A DNA stretch of 64,000 nt from Longibacter sp051155795 (lineage in GTDB: Bacteria; Bacteroidota; Rhodothermia; Rhodothermales; Salinibacteraceae). The position numbers and the translations under genes were made by a program. This document shows positions 16,788 to 26,184 of the stretch, piece by piece (position 1 is the stretch's first letter; every line of letters starts with the position of its first letter). Under the pieces are notes generated by a model, which saw nothing but the letters and a program-made list of their open reading frames with translations, searched no databases and was not told the DNA's origin. The stretch lies in contig NZ_DAXETW010000014.1 of NCBI RefSeq assembly GCF_051155795.1, forward strand, positions 31,797 to 95,796, given 5' to 3'.

Positions 16788-19742
16788 ATGTTGTTTATGT
16801 CTCTTACCTCTACAAACTTAGGCTCTCAGTTCACCTTACAGCCGGGTGGTCGCCTCATCCCATTCGTTGTCGTGCTCGTGGCCTTCATGGCGGCGTGGTC
16901 GACCATGTCGACCCCTGCTATCGCACAGCAGACGTTTCAAGTGGACTCAAGGGGCGACGCGGGAGATGCAAATGTCGGTGACGGTTCGTGTGAAACCGCC
17001 GGTGGCGTCTGCACATTGCGCGCTGCCATAGAGGAGGCCAATGCGGACGGTGCTGATGACACGATTGAGTTCGGCAACATTCCAACGACCGGCGGCTTTG
17101 CCGTTATCTCCCCAAGTAGTGAATTTCGGGTGACTGAGACGGTGACGATCGACGGTACTACGGCGCCGAACTGGAGCAGTCCGGGTCCGCCTGTTGTCGT
17201 GTTGGACGGGAATGGTATCAGCGGTAATGTCGAAGATGGGCTTGACATTCGGACCGAAGGTGCGTCAGGAACATCGGTTTCAGCGCTTGCCGTCAACAAC
17301 TTTCCCGATGACGGCATCAACGTACTTATCGATGCAGCGGACGTCACCGTCACGTATTGCTACGTCGGCATTGATGTCGATGGCACAACCGCAGCGGGGA
17401 ATGGAGACAATGGTGTGGAAATCACAGCAGACAATGCCTTTATCGGTGCGCAGGTCGTCTTTAGCTCTTTTGGTTTCACGGCGGCAGGACGTAATGTCAT
17501 TTCCGGAAATGGAGGTGACGGTATCTACGTGAGTGCCAGTGATGCGATCATTAGTGAGAACTACATCGGAACGACGGCCAATGGAGATGCCGCACTAGGC
17601 AACGGTCAAAATGGTGTGGAAGTAAATTCGGGCACTGGCAATGCAGTCGGATATGTGTCGTCAAGCAGTCTCAGTACGTTCTATCTCGGAAGTGTCATTT
17701 CGGGTAACTCCGGTAATGGTGTGTTTCTTTCGGGTGGTACGACCGAGGTGCTCTCAAACAACATCGGTACGTCGGCTGACGGTATGAGCGACCTCCCGAA
17801 CAGCACCGGTATTGTCATTCAAAGCAACGGCAATACCATTGGGCCTGCCAGTGACACGCCGGCGCGCAATGTCGTTTCCGGCAACACGTTCAATGGCATT
17901 CGCCTGGGTAATGGCGGATCCGGTACGTCTTCGGATAACAACACGATTCAGTTTAACTACATCGGCGTGACGGGCGATGCCTCGGGCACGCTGGGCAACG
18001 GACAAGGAATCGCTGAAGCTGGCATCCGAATCGACCTTGGTTCGGACAATCTGATGACTGAAAACGTCATCGGTGGTAACACGCGTGGGGTGTACATCCG
18101 CAACGACAACAGCCTTCGCAACTTTATCCGAAGCAACTACATCGGTACCAACCGGAGCTTCGCCGACCTTGGGAACAGCAATGACGGCGTGTTTGTCAAT
18201 GTCGATCCCACCGTTTCTGGCAATCCCAGCGACGAAAACGAAGTCGGTGGCGAATCTGCCGGTGATGGCAATGTCATCGGTTTTAACGGTGACGATGGTG
18301 TGCAGATTGCCGGAAATTATAACGACATCTTTCGAAATCATATCGGCACGAACCTCAACGGCGACAACCTTGGCAATGATGATGACGGGGTCTTCATCGG
18401 GGGTGCAAACGACGTGAACATCGGTCTCAGTGCCGACGACGGCAACGTCATTGGCAACAACGGCGGCGATGGCATCGAAATCGACGACGCAGACAATGTG
18501 TTTGTTGAAGGAAACTACGTCGGTACAAATGCAAACGGCGACGATCTCGGCAACACACAGGCAGGGATTTACATCGATGCGGGCAGTCAGGCCAACGGTA
18601 ACGAAGTTGGCTACGATGAAGGGAATACGATTCCGGACGATCCGTCGCCCGGGAATGGTGACGGCAACGCCATTGCATTTAACAGCGGGCCAGGCGTAGC
18701 TATTAGCGGATCCGGTACACTGGTAGAGAATGTTGTCCGCGGCAACCTCGTATACAGTAATGGCCAGTTGGGCATCGATCTTGCGGATGACGGTCAGACG
18801 TCGAACGACTTTGGCGACACCGATAACGGCGTCAACAATTTGCAGAACGCGCCGGAACTGGACCAGTCACAAACGCAGTTCAACCAAAGCACCGGCGAGG
18901 TTGAGGTCCGTTATCTCGTCAATTGCAACACGACCGAGTGCAATTATGGTGGTAGCGGTCTGACGGTTGATTTCTACCTCGCGGATGGTGAGAGCAGTGG
19001 GGAAGGGAAGACCTTTCTCTACACCGATCAATATCCGTCGAGCGCGGCCACGAGCTTTCGCAACATCAGCTTCGCACCACCGAGTGGAGTGACGGTGACT
19101 CGCGACGACTTTATTGTGGGTACGGCAACGGATGCTGACGGCAATACGTCCGAGTTTACGATCACGTCCCGGCAACTTCCGGTTGAGCTGGCAGGCTTCA
19201 AGGCGCAGCCAAGTTCTGAAAACGTCGTGTTGACGTGGCGTACGCTGTCGGAGAAGAACAATGACCGCTTCATTGTCCAGCATCAGGATCCTGAATCAGA
19301 GACGTTCGCGCGCCTTGGTGAAGTGGAAGGGCAAGGGAGCACAAGCGAGACGACGCGCTACCGCTTCGCGACGGAAACGCTCGAAGCTGGAAGCCACACA
19401 TTCCGACTAAAACAGGTCGATGTAGATGGATCATCGAGTCTGTCGAAGGAGGTCACGGCTCAGATCCAGATGCAGGCAGACCTGACGCTGGAAGCACCGG
19501 CGCCAAACCCGGTTCGTGACCAGATCTCCGTGTCCTTCGGCGTGCGTGAAGCCCAGCCGGTCCAGTTGTCCGTATACGACATGCTGGGTCGTAAGGTGGC
19601 CACGCTCTACAACGGAACGCCAACCGCGGGTCAGACGCAGACCGTTGAACGCTCGGTGCGTGGGCTGGCCAGCGGACGGTACTTCGTGCGGCTGGAGGGT
19701 GGCGCGAAGCCGGTGGTGCAGTCCTTCACGGTCGTTCGATAA
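16788..19742 (+). CDS. Secreted right-handed beta-helix protein with CSLREA motif and type IX sorting domain
   Basis: A 984-residue protein; starts at ATG 16788 or 16797. Residues 1-46 form a long signal peptide (FVVVLVAFMAAWSTMSTPAIAQ). A CSLREA-type motif follows (SVGDGSC-like NVGDGSCETAGG, then VCTLRAAIEEANA), then about 600 residues of beta-helix coils built on Asn/Gly repeats such as NVIGFNGDDGV and YVGTNANGDDLGN. Near the C-terminus is a fibronectin-like module (LPVELAGFKAQ...TWRTLSEKNN) and a type A sorting domain (APNPVRDQISV, SVYDMLGRKVATLYNG, GLASGRYFVRLEGG) for export and surface anchoring by the type IX system. It has visibly lower GC than its neighbours, including its own paralogue downstream. 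Ligand unknown; beta-helix proteins of this kind often bind or cut polysaccharides. Confidence 0.9.
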   Translation: MLFMSLTSTNLGSQFTLQPGGRLIPFVVVLVAFMAAWSTMSTPAIAQQTFQVDSRGDAGDANVGDGSCETAGGVCTLRAAIEEANADGADDTIEFGNIPTTGGFAVISPSSEFRVTETVTIDGTTAPNWSSPGPPVVVLDGNGISGNVEDGLDIRTEGASGTSVSALAVNNFPDDGINVLIDAADVTVTYCYVGIDVDGTTAAGNGDNGVEITADNAFIGAQVVFSSFGFTAAGRNVISGNGGDGIYVSASDAIISENYIGTTANGDAALGNGQNGVEVNSGTGNAVGYVSSSSLSTFYLGSVISGNSGNGVFLSGGTTEVLSNNIGTSADGMSDLPNSTGIVIQSNGNTIGPASDTPARNVVSGNTFNGIRLGNGGSGTSSDNNTIQFNYIGVTGDASGTLGNGQGIAEAGIRIDLGSDNLMTENVIGGNTRGVYIRNDNSLRNFIRSNYIGTNRSFADLGNSNDGVFVNVDPTVSGNPSDENEVGGESAGDGNVIGFNGDDGVQIAGNYNDIFRNHIGTNLNGDNLGNDDDGVFIGGANDVNIGLSADDGNVIGNNGGDGIEIDDADNVFVEGNYVGTNANGDDLGNTQAGIYIDAGSQANGNEVGYDEGNTIPDDPSPGNGDGNAIAFNSGPGVAISGSGTLVENVVRGNLVYSNGQLGIDLADDGQTSNDFGDTDNGVNNLQNAPELDQSQTQFNQSTGEVEVRYLVNCNTTECNYGGSGLTVDFYLADGESSGEGKTFLYTDQYPSSAATSFRNISFAPPSGVTVTRDDFIVGTATDADGNTSEFTITSRQLPVELAGFKAQPSSENVVLTWRTLSEKNNDRFIVQHQDPESETFARLGEVEGQGSTSETTRYRFATETLEAGSHTFRLKQVDVDGSSSLSKEVTAQIQMQADLTLEAPAPNPVRDQISVSFGVREAQPVQLSVYDMLGRKVATLYNGTPTAGQTQTVERSVRGLASGRYFVRLEGGAKPVVQSFTVVR

Positions 19743-19835
19743 AAACGGCGCGCACACCGAGTGTGCAGGCACAAGCATCTTGATGCCCGCGCACTCAGCA
19801 CGGTGGAAACGACCGTGACATTGATCATCCAAAAC

Positions 19836-19870
19836 AAGGGCGCCCTGCGGTCGAACGCAGGGTGCCTTTT
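19836..19870 (+). terminator. Intrinsic terminator after the first beta-helix gene
   Basis: An 11-pair stem (19839-19849 with 19856-19866, one G-T wobble), loop GTCGAA, followed by TTTT. It lies about 94 bases after the stop and separates the two paralogues into different transcripts. Confidence 0.85.
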
Positions 19871-19964
19871 ATATTCCCCGATATTTCCCGGCTCGGTTCG
19901 AGCCGAAGGTCCCTTCGCGGAGTTCGATTCGCACCATGCAGCGCACTCTATGGTGCTCGAGCCA

Positions 19965-20167
19965 CTAGGTGTCCGGTCCGCGGCCCCGGCGTCGGTCTCA
20001 GCCTGCTCGCGCGCGCCATTCTCCGACAGGCGGAGGAGACCGACATCCCGCGCTTTATCTGGATGGTCGATGCCGAGCGCACGCGGATGCACCGCTTCCT
20101 CAGCAGCCGGTTTGCATCCATCATCGACGCGGAGGATGCACTCCTGGAGTCGGCCAAGCAGCTCTGA
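19965..20167 (+). pseudogene. Probable C-terminal remnant of a decayed gene
   Basis: About 65 codons ending at the TGA at 20165-20167 read as natural protein (GVGLSLLARAILRQAEETD, PRFIWMVDAERTRMHRFLSS, IIDAEDALLESAKQL) with almost exclusively G/C third positions, as in real genes here. Upstream of about 19965 the same frame loses that bias and there is no good start, so this looks like the surviving 3' end of a gene truncated by deletion or rearrangement between the two beta-helix genes. It could instead be a short gene with an unusual start. Family not recognised. Confidence 0.35.
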
Positions 20168-20354
20168 TTCTATCCGTAGAGGTCTTAACGGGAGGATACT
20201 GCGATTGTCTCGTGCCACACATATCATTAGCTGTATTCGTGTAGGAACTGTTTTGTCTATCCATGATGGCCGAAAGGCCCGTCCGGATGGCTCTGAGTTC
20301 CACGCTTTACGATACGAGGCTTCCCCACGGTTTTCCCACAGACGTCCCTTCGGT

Positions 20355-23129
20355 ATGGCGCGATTCGCTACAACCACCACGATCCTCGCTTTCCTCGGCG
20401 CACTGCTCCTGTCCTTCGGCGCGACGCCGGGGCACGCGCAGTCTACGTTCTCCGTTAACTCTCTTGCCCCGATCGATGACGCGAGCATTGGGGATGGAGA
20501 TTGCCGAACGCCGATGAATACATGTACCCTTCGTGCCGCGATTCAGGAGGCGAATGCAACGACCGGCACCAAGGACGTAATTGAGTTTGCTGTTCCGTCG
20601 TCCGGTACCGCAACGATCCCGGAGGACATTGAGCTCGAAATTACCGCACCGGTTATCATCGACGGGATGTCGTCGCCGGCGTACGACGGAAGCGCTCCTG
20701 CCATCATCCTCGACGGTAGCGCGGTCTCCGGCAGTTCGGAGGACGCACTCACGTTGACCAACGCGGAGGATTCGGAAATACGTGGCCTCGCGATCGTGAA
20801 CTACCCCGGCACCGGCATCGCCGTCCGAAGCAGTGACGGCGTGGCCGTCCACGACTGCTTCATCGGTATTGAGCCGGACGGCACGGCGGCGGGCAACAGC
20901 GACCACGGAATCGAGGCGTATTCTGACGTTACGATCGGCTCCACAAGCGCAGGAAACGTGATCTCCGCAAACGGTGACACGGGCCTGTATCTCGTCGGCA
21001 TGACGGCGCTCGTTTCGGACAACGTGATCGGCTTGGACGAGGACGGTACCTTCTCCCGTCCGAACGGACGCCATGGCGTTTCCGTGAGCGGATCCGACGC
21101 CGAGGTGACGTTGCAGTCCAATACGATCTCCGGAAACGCCGAAGATGGTGTCCGTCTTGAGGGTGGACAGCACGTACTGACGTCGAACGTGATCGGACTG
21201 AGCGCAGATCAAAGTGCCGCCCGGGCGAACGAGCGGGGCGTTGTCTTGAACAGCGGCAACAACCAGATCGGCGGCAACGACCTGTTGTTCGCAAACGTCA
21301 TCGCGGGCAACACCGGGGATGGCGTCGCGATCGGCTCCAGTTCGACATCGGCGGACAACAATGTCGTTCAGTACAACTACATCGGCACGACGTCCGGCGG
21401 GGACCCGTTCGGGCAAAATATCGGTCTACGCGTGGCGAACGGCAGCGGCAATTCCGTCGATGGCAACGTCATCGGCGCGAATGCGGGCGGGCTCTCGATT
21501 GACGATGACGCGGAGAGTACCGAGGTCACGCGCAACCTGATCGGTGTGACGCCCAACGGGGACGATGTGGGAAATCGCAAAGACGGGGTCATCGTGAGCA
21601 GTCAGGCCGGATCTGCGGCGGCGGGTACGAAGATCGGCCTCGCAACGCCGGGAACAGGCAACGTGATCGCCAACACCGGCGGCGATGGCATTCGTCTGGA
21701 AGGCGACTTCACGACCGTTCAGAACAACCAGATTGGTTTAAACGGGTCCGCCGGGGCCGGCAACGATGGAAACGGCATCGTCCTGGACGGAGCATTTAAC
21801 GCCACAATAGGCGTCGCCGGGTTCGGGAATGAGATCGCCCTGAATGGAGAAAATGGAATCGAGATTGTCGCGGGAGGCGATGTCATCATCCAGGGCAACT
21901 ACATCGGGACAAACGCGCAGAACGGCGGTCTCGGGAACGACGGCGACGGCATTCGTATCGATGCGAAGGCAGGTCTGGAGGTGCGGGATGTCGTCATCGG
22001 CTATCCCGAGTCGGCGACGATTTCTTCAGATCCGGACCCGCTCGAAGGCGGACTTGGCAACCGGATTCGCTACAACACGTCCGATGCGGTTCGTATCACC
22101 AGTAGTGGTACGGTTGCCTACGCGACGGTCCGCGGGAATCTAATGTCGGACAACGGCGGCCTTGGAATGGATCTCGGGACGGATGGAAGGAATGCGAGTG
22201 ACCCAAATGACGCGGACACAGGTCCGAACAAGTTGATCAACGCACCAGAGATTCAGGGCATGATCGGGCCGATCTTCGACACCGCGACGCGTGAGTTCTC
22301 GTTTCCCTACCTCGTAGACTGCGCTACGGCGAAATGTAACTACGATCTGACGGTCGATTTCTACCTCGCGGACAGCGATCCCTCCGGAGAGGGACGCGTG
22401 TACGTCGGCACGCAGACCTATGCCGCGACCGATGCAGGTACGACCGTCCAGGCATCGTTTACGGCCGCGTCCTGGACCTCGCCCACCCTGGACGATCATC
22501 TCGTTGCCATCGCCACGGACGGCGGCGGGAGCTCCAGCGAGTTCACGATCACACCGATCCGCCTTCCCGTAGAGCTGGCCGACTTCGGGGCTCGCGCAAA
22601 CGGCGAGACGGTGCTCCTGACCTGGCGCACCTTGAGCGAAACCGGCAACCATCTTTTCCAGGTCGAGCACCGTGGGCCCGACCAGGCCGGCTTCTCTGTC
22701 ATGGGCACAGTGGACGGGGCGGGTACGACGGCGGACCCGGTCGACTACCGGTTCGAGACGTCGGAATTGTCCGCGGGCATGCACCGCTTTCGCCTGCGTC
22801 AGGTCGATGTGGACGGGGATGAAACGCTCTCCGACGAAGTCACGGCACAGATCGCCCTCGCTCAGAACATCGTCTTCGGCGCGCCATCGCCGAATCCCGC
22901 GAGAGGTCAGGTGACCTTCACCATCGGGATGCAGGATCCGGGACCTGTGCGCGTTGTGATGTACGACCTTCTCGGCCGGCAGGTCGCAACGCTGTACGAT
23001 GGAACGCCGACGGCGGGACAGGAGAAGGCGATCACTCGCTCCATTCCACCCGTTCCCAGCGGCCGATACTTCCTCCGACTGGAAGGCGCCTCCGTCCGGA
23101 CGGTGCAACCGCTGACCGTTGTTCGGTGA
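20355..23129 (+). CDS. Secreted right-handed beta-helix protein with CSLREA motif and type IX sorting domain (paralogue)
   Basis: A 924-residue protein. I take ATG 20355 because it begins a proper signal peptide (TTTTILAFLGALLLSFGATP, cleavage after HAQ). The architecture matches its upstream paralogue: CSLREA-type motif (SIGDGDCRTPMNTCTLRAAI), Asn/Gly beta-helix coils (NVIGLSADQSA, YIGTTSGGDPFGQN, NYIGTNAQNGGLGNDGDGI), the same fibronectin-like module (LPVELADFGARAN, TWRTLSETGN) and a type A sorting domain (PSPNPARGQVTFTIGMQD, YDLLGRQVATLYDG, VPSGRYFLRLEGA). GC is clearly higher than in the upstream copy, so the duplication is not recent or one copy was acquired. Surface location is inferred from the sorting domain. 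Confidence 0.9.
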   Translation: MARFATTTTILAFLGALLLSFGATPGHAQSTFSVNSLAPIDDASIGDGDCRTPMNTCTLRAAIQEANATTGTKDVIEFAVPSSGTATIPEDIELEITAPVIIDGMSSPAYDGSAPAIILDGSAVSGSSEDALTLTNAEDSEIRGLAIVNYPGTGIAVRSSDGVAVHDCFIGIEPDGTAAGNSDHGIEAYSDVTIGSTSAGNVISANGDTGLYLVGMTALVSDNVIGLDEDGTFSRPNGRHGVSVSGSDAEVTLQSNTISGNAEDGVRLEGGQHVLTSNVIGLSADQSAARANERGVVLNSGNNQIGGNDLLFANVIAGNTGDGVAIGSSSTSADNNVVQYNYIGTTSGGDPFGQNIGLRVANGSGNSVDGNVIGANAGGLSIDDDAESTEVTRNLIGVTPNGDDVGNRKDGVIVSSQAGSAAAGTKIGLATPGTGNVIANTGGDGIRLEGDFTTVQNNQIGLNGSAGAGNDGNGIVLDGAFNATIGVAGFGNEIALNGENGIEIVAGGDVIIQGNYIGTNAQNGGLGNDGDGIRIDAKAGLEVRDVVIGYPESATISSDPDPLEGGLGNRIRYNTSDAVRITSSGTVAYATVRGNLMSDNGGLGMDLGTDGRNASDPNDADTGPNKLINAPEIQGMIGPIFDTATREFSFPYLVDCATAKCNYDLTVDFYLADSDPSGEGRVYVGTQTYAATDAGTTVQASFTAASWTSPTLDDHLVAIATDGGGSSSEFTITPIRLPVELADFGARANGETVLLTWRTLSETGNHLFQVEHRGPDQAGFSVMGTVDGAGTTADPVDYRFETSELSAGMHRFRLRQVDVDGDETLSDEVTAQIALAQNIVFGAPSPNPARGQVTFTIGMQDPGPVRVVMYDLLGRQVATLYDGTPTAGQEKAITRSIPPVPSGRYFLRLEGASVRTVQPLTVVR

Positions 23130-23133
23130 CCGG

Positions 23134-23176
23134 AGGTGTTAGGGTGGTAAGGTGTTACGGTGTTTCAGGTGTTAGA
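23134..23176. repeat. Degenerate GGTGTTA-type short repeat after a stop codon
   Basis: Begins 4 bases after the stop of the second beta-helix gene: about five imperfect copies of a GGTGTTA-like word (GGTGTTA, GGTGGTA, GGTGTTA, GGTGTTT, GGTGTTA) with short spacers. Same class as the other post-stop repeats in this window. Confidence 0.6.
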
Positions 23177-23232
23177 AAAGTAAGAGACGAACATAAACGG
23201 ACCAGCACGGAAACACCGAACCACACGCCGTT

Positions 23233-24513
23233 TCACGATTCAATCGTTTCGAACCCTGTGTAGGGCTGCAGCACCTCTGGGATGAGCACATTGCCGTGCT
23301 CGTCCTGGTACTGCTCGAGAATGGCGGCGACGACGCGGGGCAGGGCGAGGCCGCTGCCGTTCAGCGTGTGGACCAGCTGCGGCTTGGCTTCGGCCTCGGG
23401 CCGATAGCGGATGGCCATTCGGCGTGCCTGGAAGTCCTCGAAATTCGAAATGGAGGACACCTCCAGCCAGCGCTCCTGGCCCGCGCTCCAGACCTCAAGG
23501 TCGTACTTCTTCGCCTGGGTGAACCCCATGTCGCCCGTGCACATCAGCAGCCGACGGTACGGCAGCCCGAGGGCGTCAAGCAGCGCTTCGGCATCCTCGC
23601 GCAACGACTCCAGGGCTCGGTAGCTATCGTCCGGCTCGACCACATGGACGAGCTCGACCTTGTCGAACTGGTGCAGCCGGTTGAGGCCCCTGACGTCGGC
23701 GCCGTGGGATCCCGCCTCGCGACGGAAGCAGGGCGTGTAGGCGCATAGTTTCACCGGGAGCTCGTCCGCTGCCAGAATTTCGTCGCGGAAAAAGTTGGTG
23801 ACGGGGACCTCCGCCGTCGGGATGGGGAAGAGTTCGTCCCGCTGGATCTCGTACATCAGGTCCTCCTTATCCGGCAGCTGACCGGTGCCGCGGGCGCTGG
23901 CTTCGTTCACGAAGTGCGGCGCCTGCATCTCCCGGTAGCCGTTCTTCTGAGCGCGATCGAGGAAGAAGTTGATGAGGGCGCGTTGCAGCCGCGCCCCCTT
24001 GCCGAGGTAGAACGGAAAGCCAGCACCGGTCACCTTGGCGCCCCGCTCGAAGTCCACCAGATCATGCTGATCGGTGATCTCCCAGTGTGGCTTCGGGTCG
24101 AAGTCGAACGTCGGCTTCTCGCCAACCTCCGCGGCAACCTCGTTGTCCTCTTCCGTTGAGCCGACCGGTACGCTCCGGTGGGGCACGTTCGGGATCTCGA
24201 GCAGGAGGCGCTGCTGCTTTTCCTTGACCTCCCGAACCGTTTCTTCGAGCTCCTTCACGCGGCTCTTGAGACGACTCGTTTCCTCGATCTTTTCCTGCGC
24301 CTCGTCGTCTTTCCCCTCGCGCTTGAGCTGGCCGATCGAACGCGAGACCTTGTTCTGCTTCTCCTGCGTCTCCTGCATCTCGGTGATCGCCGCGCGCCGC
24401 TCTTCATCCACGTCCAGCAGTTGGTCGACGACGTCCGGCTCGCCCGCGCCTTTCGCCCGGATGGCCTCCTTGATGCGCTGCGGCTCTTGACGAATGCGTT
24501 CAATGTCCAGCAT
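23233..24513 (-). CDS. serS: Seryl-tRNA synthetase
   Basis: A 426-residue class II synthetase that charges tRNA-Ser (and tRNA-Sec where present). The start is ATG 24513 (MLDIERIRQEPQRIKEAI), the usual SerRS N-terminus; the open frame runs further upstream without similarity. Residues about 25-105 form the long antiparallel coiled-coil arm that grips the tRNA (acidic and Lys-rich heptads). The catalytic core has motif 2 (CFRREAGSHGADVRGLNRLH) and motif 3 (NGSGLALPRVVAAILEQYQD), ending VLIPEVLQPYTGFETI. Normal length. It precedes an rfbD-like gene on the same strand by 126 bases upstream, with no obvious functional link. Confidence 0.97.
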   Translation of the reverse strand: MLDIERIRQEPQRIKEAIRAKGAGEPDVVDQLLDVDEERRAAITEMQETQEKQNKVSRSIGQLKREGKDDEAQEKIEETSRLKSRVKELEETVREVKEKQQRLLLEIPNVPHRSVPVGSTEEDNEVAAEVGEKPTFDFDPKPHWEITDQHDLVDFERGAKVTGAGFPFYLGKGARLQRALINFFLDRAQKNGYREMQAPHFVNEASARGTGQLPDKEDLMYEIQRDELFPIPTAEVPVTNFFRDEILAADELPVKLCAYTPCFRREAGSHGADVRGLNRLHQFDKVELVHVVEPDDSYRALESLREDAEALLDALGLPYRRLLMCTGDMGFTQAKKYDLEVWSAGQERWLEVSSISNFEDFQARRMAIRYRPEAEAKPQLVHTLNGSGLALPRVVAAILEQYQDEHGNVLIPEVLQPYTGFETIES

Positions 24514-24639
24514 GTGGCAGAGACTTCGTGAGAGGGAAAGAAGAAAGCAGATGGGTCGGATCGAACACCGTAACCTACGAATCCGAGCGTACTCCGTGGT
24601 CAAAGGGTTCTCGAAAAACCGCCGGTAGGCCCCATCCCG

Positions 24640-25566
24640 TCACCCTGTAGCCGGGAGAACGTCCAGCTCGCGGCCCAGGGCACGCAGGCCGTCGCGCAGC
24701 GATCGGGGTGAATAGCCGAGCTCGGTTTCTCCCTTCAAAATGATGAACCCGGTTCGGAGGGGGCGCTCGATGGCATCCTCGAAGTGGTCGCTCGGCACCG
24801 GCTCGATGAGGCTGCCGTCGAGGTCGTAGACGTCGGCCACCATCTGTGCGATGTCGTAGATGGACACGAACTCGCGGCCGGACAGATGGTAGACGCCGTC
24901 CTTCTCGAAGTGGATCAGCCGCTCGATGCCGGCGGCGAGGTCGATAACGTAGGTCGGCGTTCGGTACTGGTCGTTCACGACCTGAATCGGCTCACCGCGG
25001 CGAAGGGATTCCGTCACCCAGAGGACCAGGTTGGAGCGGCTCAGTTTCCGTCCCGTGCCGTATACCAGCACCGTGCGCACAATGGCCCACGATCCGAGCC
25101 CGGAGGCCCGGACGGCATTTTCGCCCGCGAGCTTGGACCGGCCATAGTAATTGACCGGGTCCGGTCGTGCCGATTCGTCGTAGGGTCCGTCCTCACCGTC
25201 GAAGACGAAGTCGGTCGACAGGTGAACCAGCCGCGCCCCGACCTGTCGGCATTCCTGGGTCAGCGTTTCGACGGATGCCGCGTTCACGGCCCAGCACCGC
25301 TCCCGGTTCTCTGCACAATCGCTAACGCTTGAGACGGCCGCACAGTTGACCACCACATTCGGGGTGAAGTCCTGGAACGTTCGATGAACGGCGTCCCGGT
25401 CGGTCACGTCCAGGGGCGCATAGCCGCACGACGCCTTCTCGAATCGCCGGGTGTCGTCACGTGCGGTGGCCAGGACGTCGTATTCCGGGAACCGGCTCAG
25501 ACGACGGACGAGGGCCTGGCCGACGAGGCCGTTGGCACCGGTAACGAGAACACGATTGTACAGCAT
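24640..25566 (-). CDS. dTDP-4-dehydrorhamnose reductase-like SDR protein (RmlD family)
   Basis: A 308-residue extended short-chain dehydrogenase. The NAD(P)-binding VLVTGANGLVGQALVRRLSR opens the protein; VNCAAVSSVSDCAENRERCW, LSTDFVFDGEDGPYDE and the catalytic YGRSK (Tyr-x3-Lys) follow, as in RfbD/RmlD, which reduces dTDP-4-keto-rhamnose to dTDP-rhamnose. No rfbA, B or C genes are near, so the substrate is uncertain; related proteins include the regulatory subunit of methionine adenosyltransferase. The C-terminal substrate domain (YHLSGREFVSIYDIAQMVAD) is complete. Confidence 0.85.
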   Translation of the reverse strand: MLYNRVLVTGANGLVGQALVRRLSRFPEYDVLATARDDTRRFEKASCGYAPLDVTDRDAVHRTFQDFTPNVVVNCAAVSSVSDCAENRERCWAVNAASVETLTQECRQVGARLVHLSTDFVFDGEDGPYDESARPDPVNYYGRSKLAGENAVRASGLGSWAIVRTVLVYGTGRKLSRSNLVLWVTESLRRGEPIQVVNDQYRTPTYVIDLAAGIERLIHFEKDGVYHLSGREFVSIYDIAQMVADVYDLDGSLIEPVPSDHFEDAIERPLRTGFIILKGETELGYSPRSLRDGLRALGRELDVLPATG

Positions 25567-25650
25567 CGGGGACGGCGCGGCGAGCGGGACAGAGCGAGGG
25601 AGGGCGAAAAGGGCAAACGAGCAGAAGGGACCGGCGTGGTCTAGAGCACG

Positions 25651-26184
25651 TCAGAGGTAGTATCGGAGGCCCACGCTGCCGCCGAGTCGGGGACGAACGG
25701 AGGGATGCACCTGCAGGCGGGGCATGACCTGGAGAAAGACCTCGAACCGTTCCGCGTAGAAATTGAGCCCCGCCAGACCACTCACGCCGAGCACGGAGAC
25801 GGGTTCAGCGGACAGGTTCTCCGCACCTACGACCACGCCCGGGCCGGCGTAGATCCAGAGCGGGGATTGCGGGATCGGCTCTTCCCACAGGCGATGGGTA
25901 AAGAGCACGAAGCGATCATCCAGGTCCGTGTTAAACAGGACGTCATAGGCGACGCTGTCGTCACGATACAGCTTGACGGTTGCGCCGCCGGGAAGGCCGG
26001 CCTGCCCGCCGGCTCCGAAGGCGCCGACCTGTCGCTGCGCGGACGCGTTTGGAGCAGCGGTCAGGAGGAGGATCGTGAGCAAGCACAACGCCGTGAACAC
26101 GGGTACAGCTCCACTGCCCCCGGCTGCCGCCGGCTGCGAGCGGCAGAACGAGGCGGATGGAATCGGTGGTCGGACGGTTGACAT
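25651..26184 (-). CDS. Small exported, probably outer-membrane, protein
   Basis: A 177-residue protein whose ATG (26182-26184) overlaps the TGA of the upstream thioesterase gene by one base, so translation is probably coupled. A hydrophobic segment (VFTALCLLTILLLTAAP) ends at ASAQ, a signal peptidase I site, after an unusually long N-terminal region. The mature part has short alternating strands (LWIYAGPGVVVGAENL, VLGVSGLAGLNFYAE) and ends LGGSVGLRYYL with a C-terminal aromatic strand, as in small outer-membrane barrels. No family recognised with certainty. Confidence 0.72.
   Translation of the reverse strand: MSTVRPPIPSASFCRSQPAAAGGSGAVPVFTALCLLTILLLTAAPNASAQRQVGAFGAGGQAGLPGGATVKLYRDDSVAYDVLFNTDLDDRFVLFTHRLWEEPIPQSPLWIYAGPGVVVGAENLSAEPVSVLGVSGLAGLNFYAERFEVFLQVMPRLQVHPSVRPRLGGSVGLRYYL

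Larger units (their letters stand above)
19743..20354. other. Intergenic region between the beta-helix paralogues
   Basis: A 612-base gap holding a strong terminator (19836-19870), a probable coding remnant (about 19965-20167) and, from 20168, the AT-richer upstream region of the next gene. The frame of the downstream gene stays open across most of this gap, but its codon use here is not protein-like. Confidence 0.5.

Noticed and set aside
19761..20354. N-terminal extension of the second beta-helix gene
   Set aside because: The frame is open but the extra residues lack protein-like codon use, cross a terminator and would hide the signal peptide.
17200..22150. Regularly spaced repeats as a possible CRISPR array
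   Set aside because: The repeats are in-frame beta-helix coils (IGTNANGD-like) of variable sequence within coding regions.
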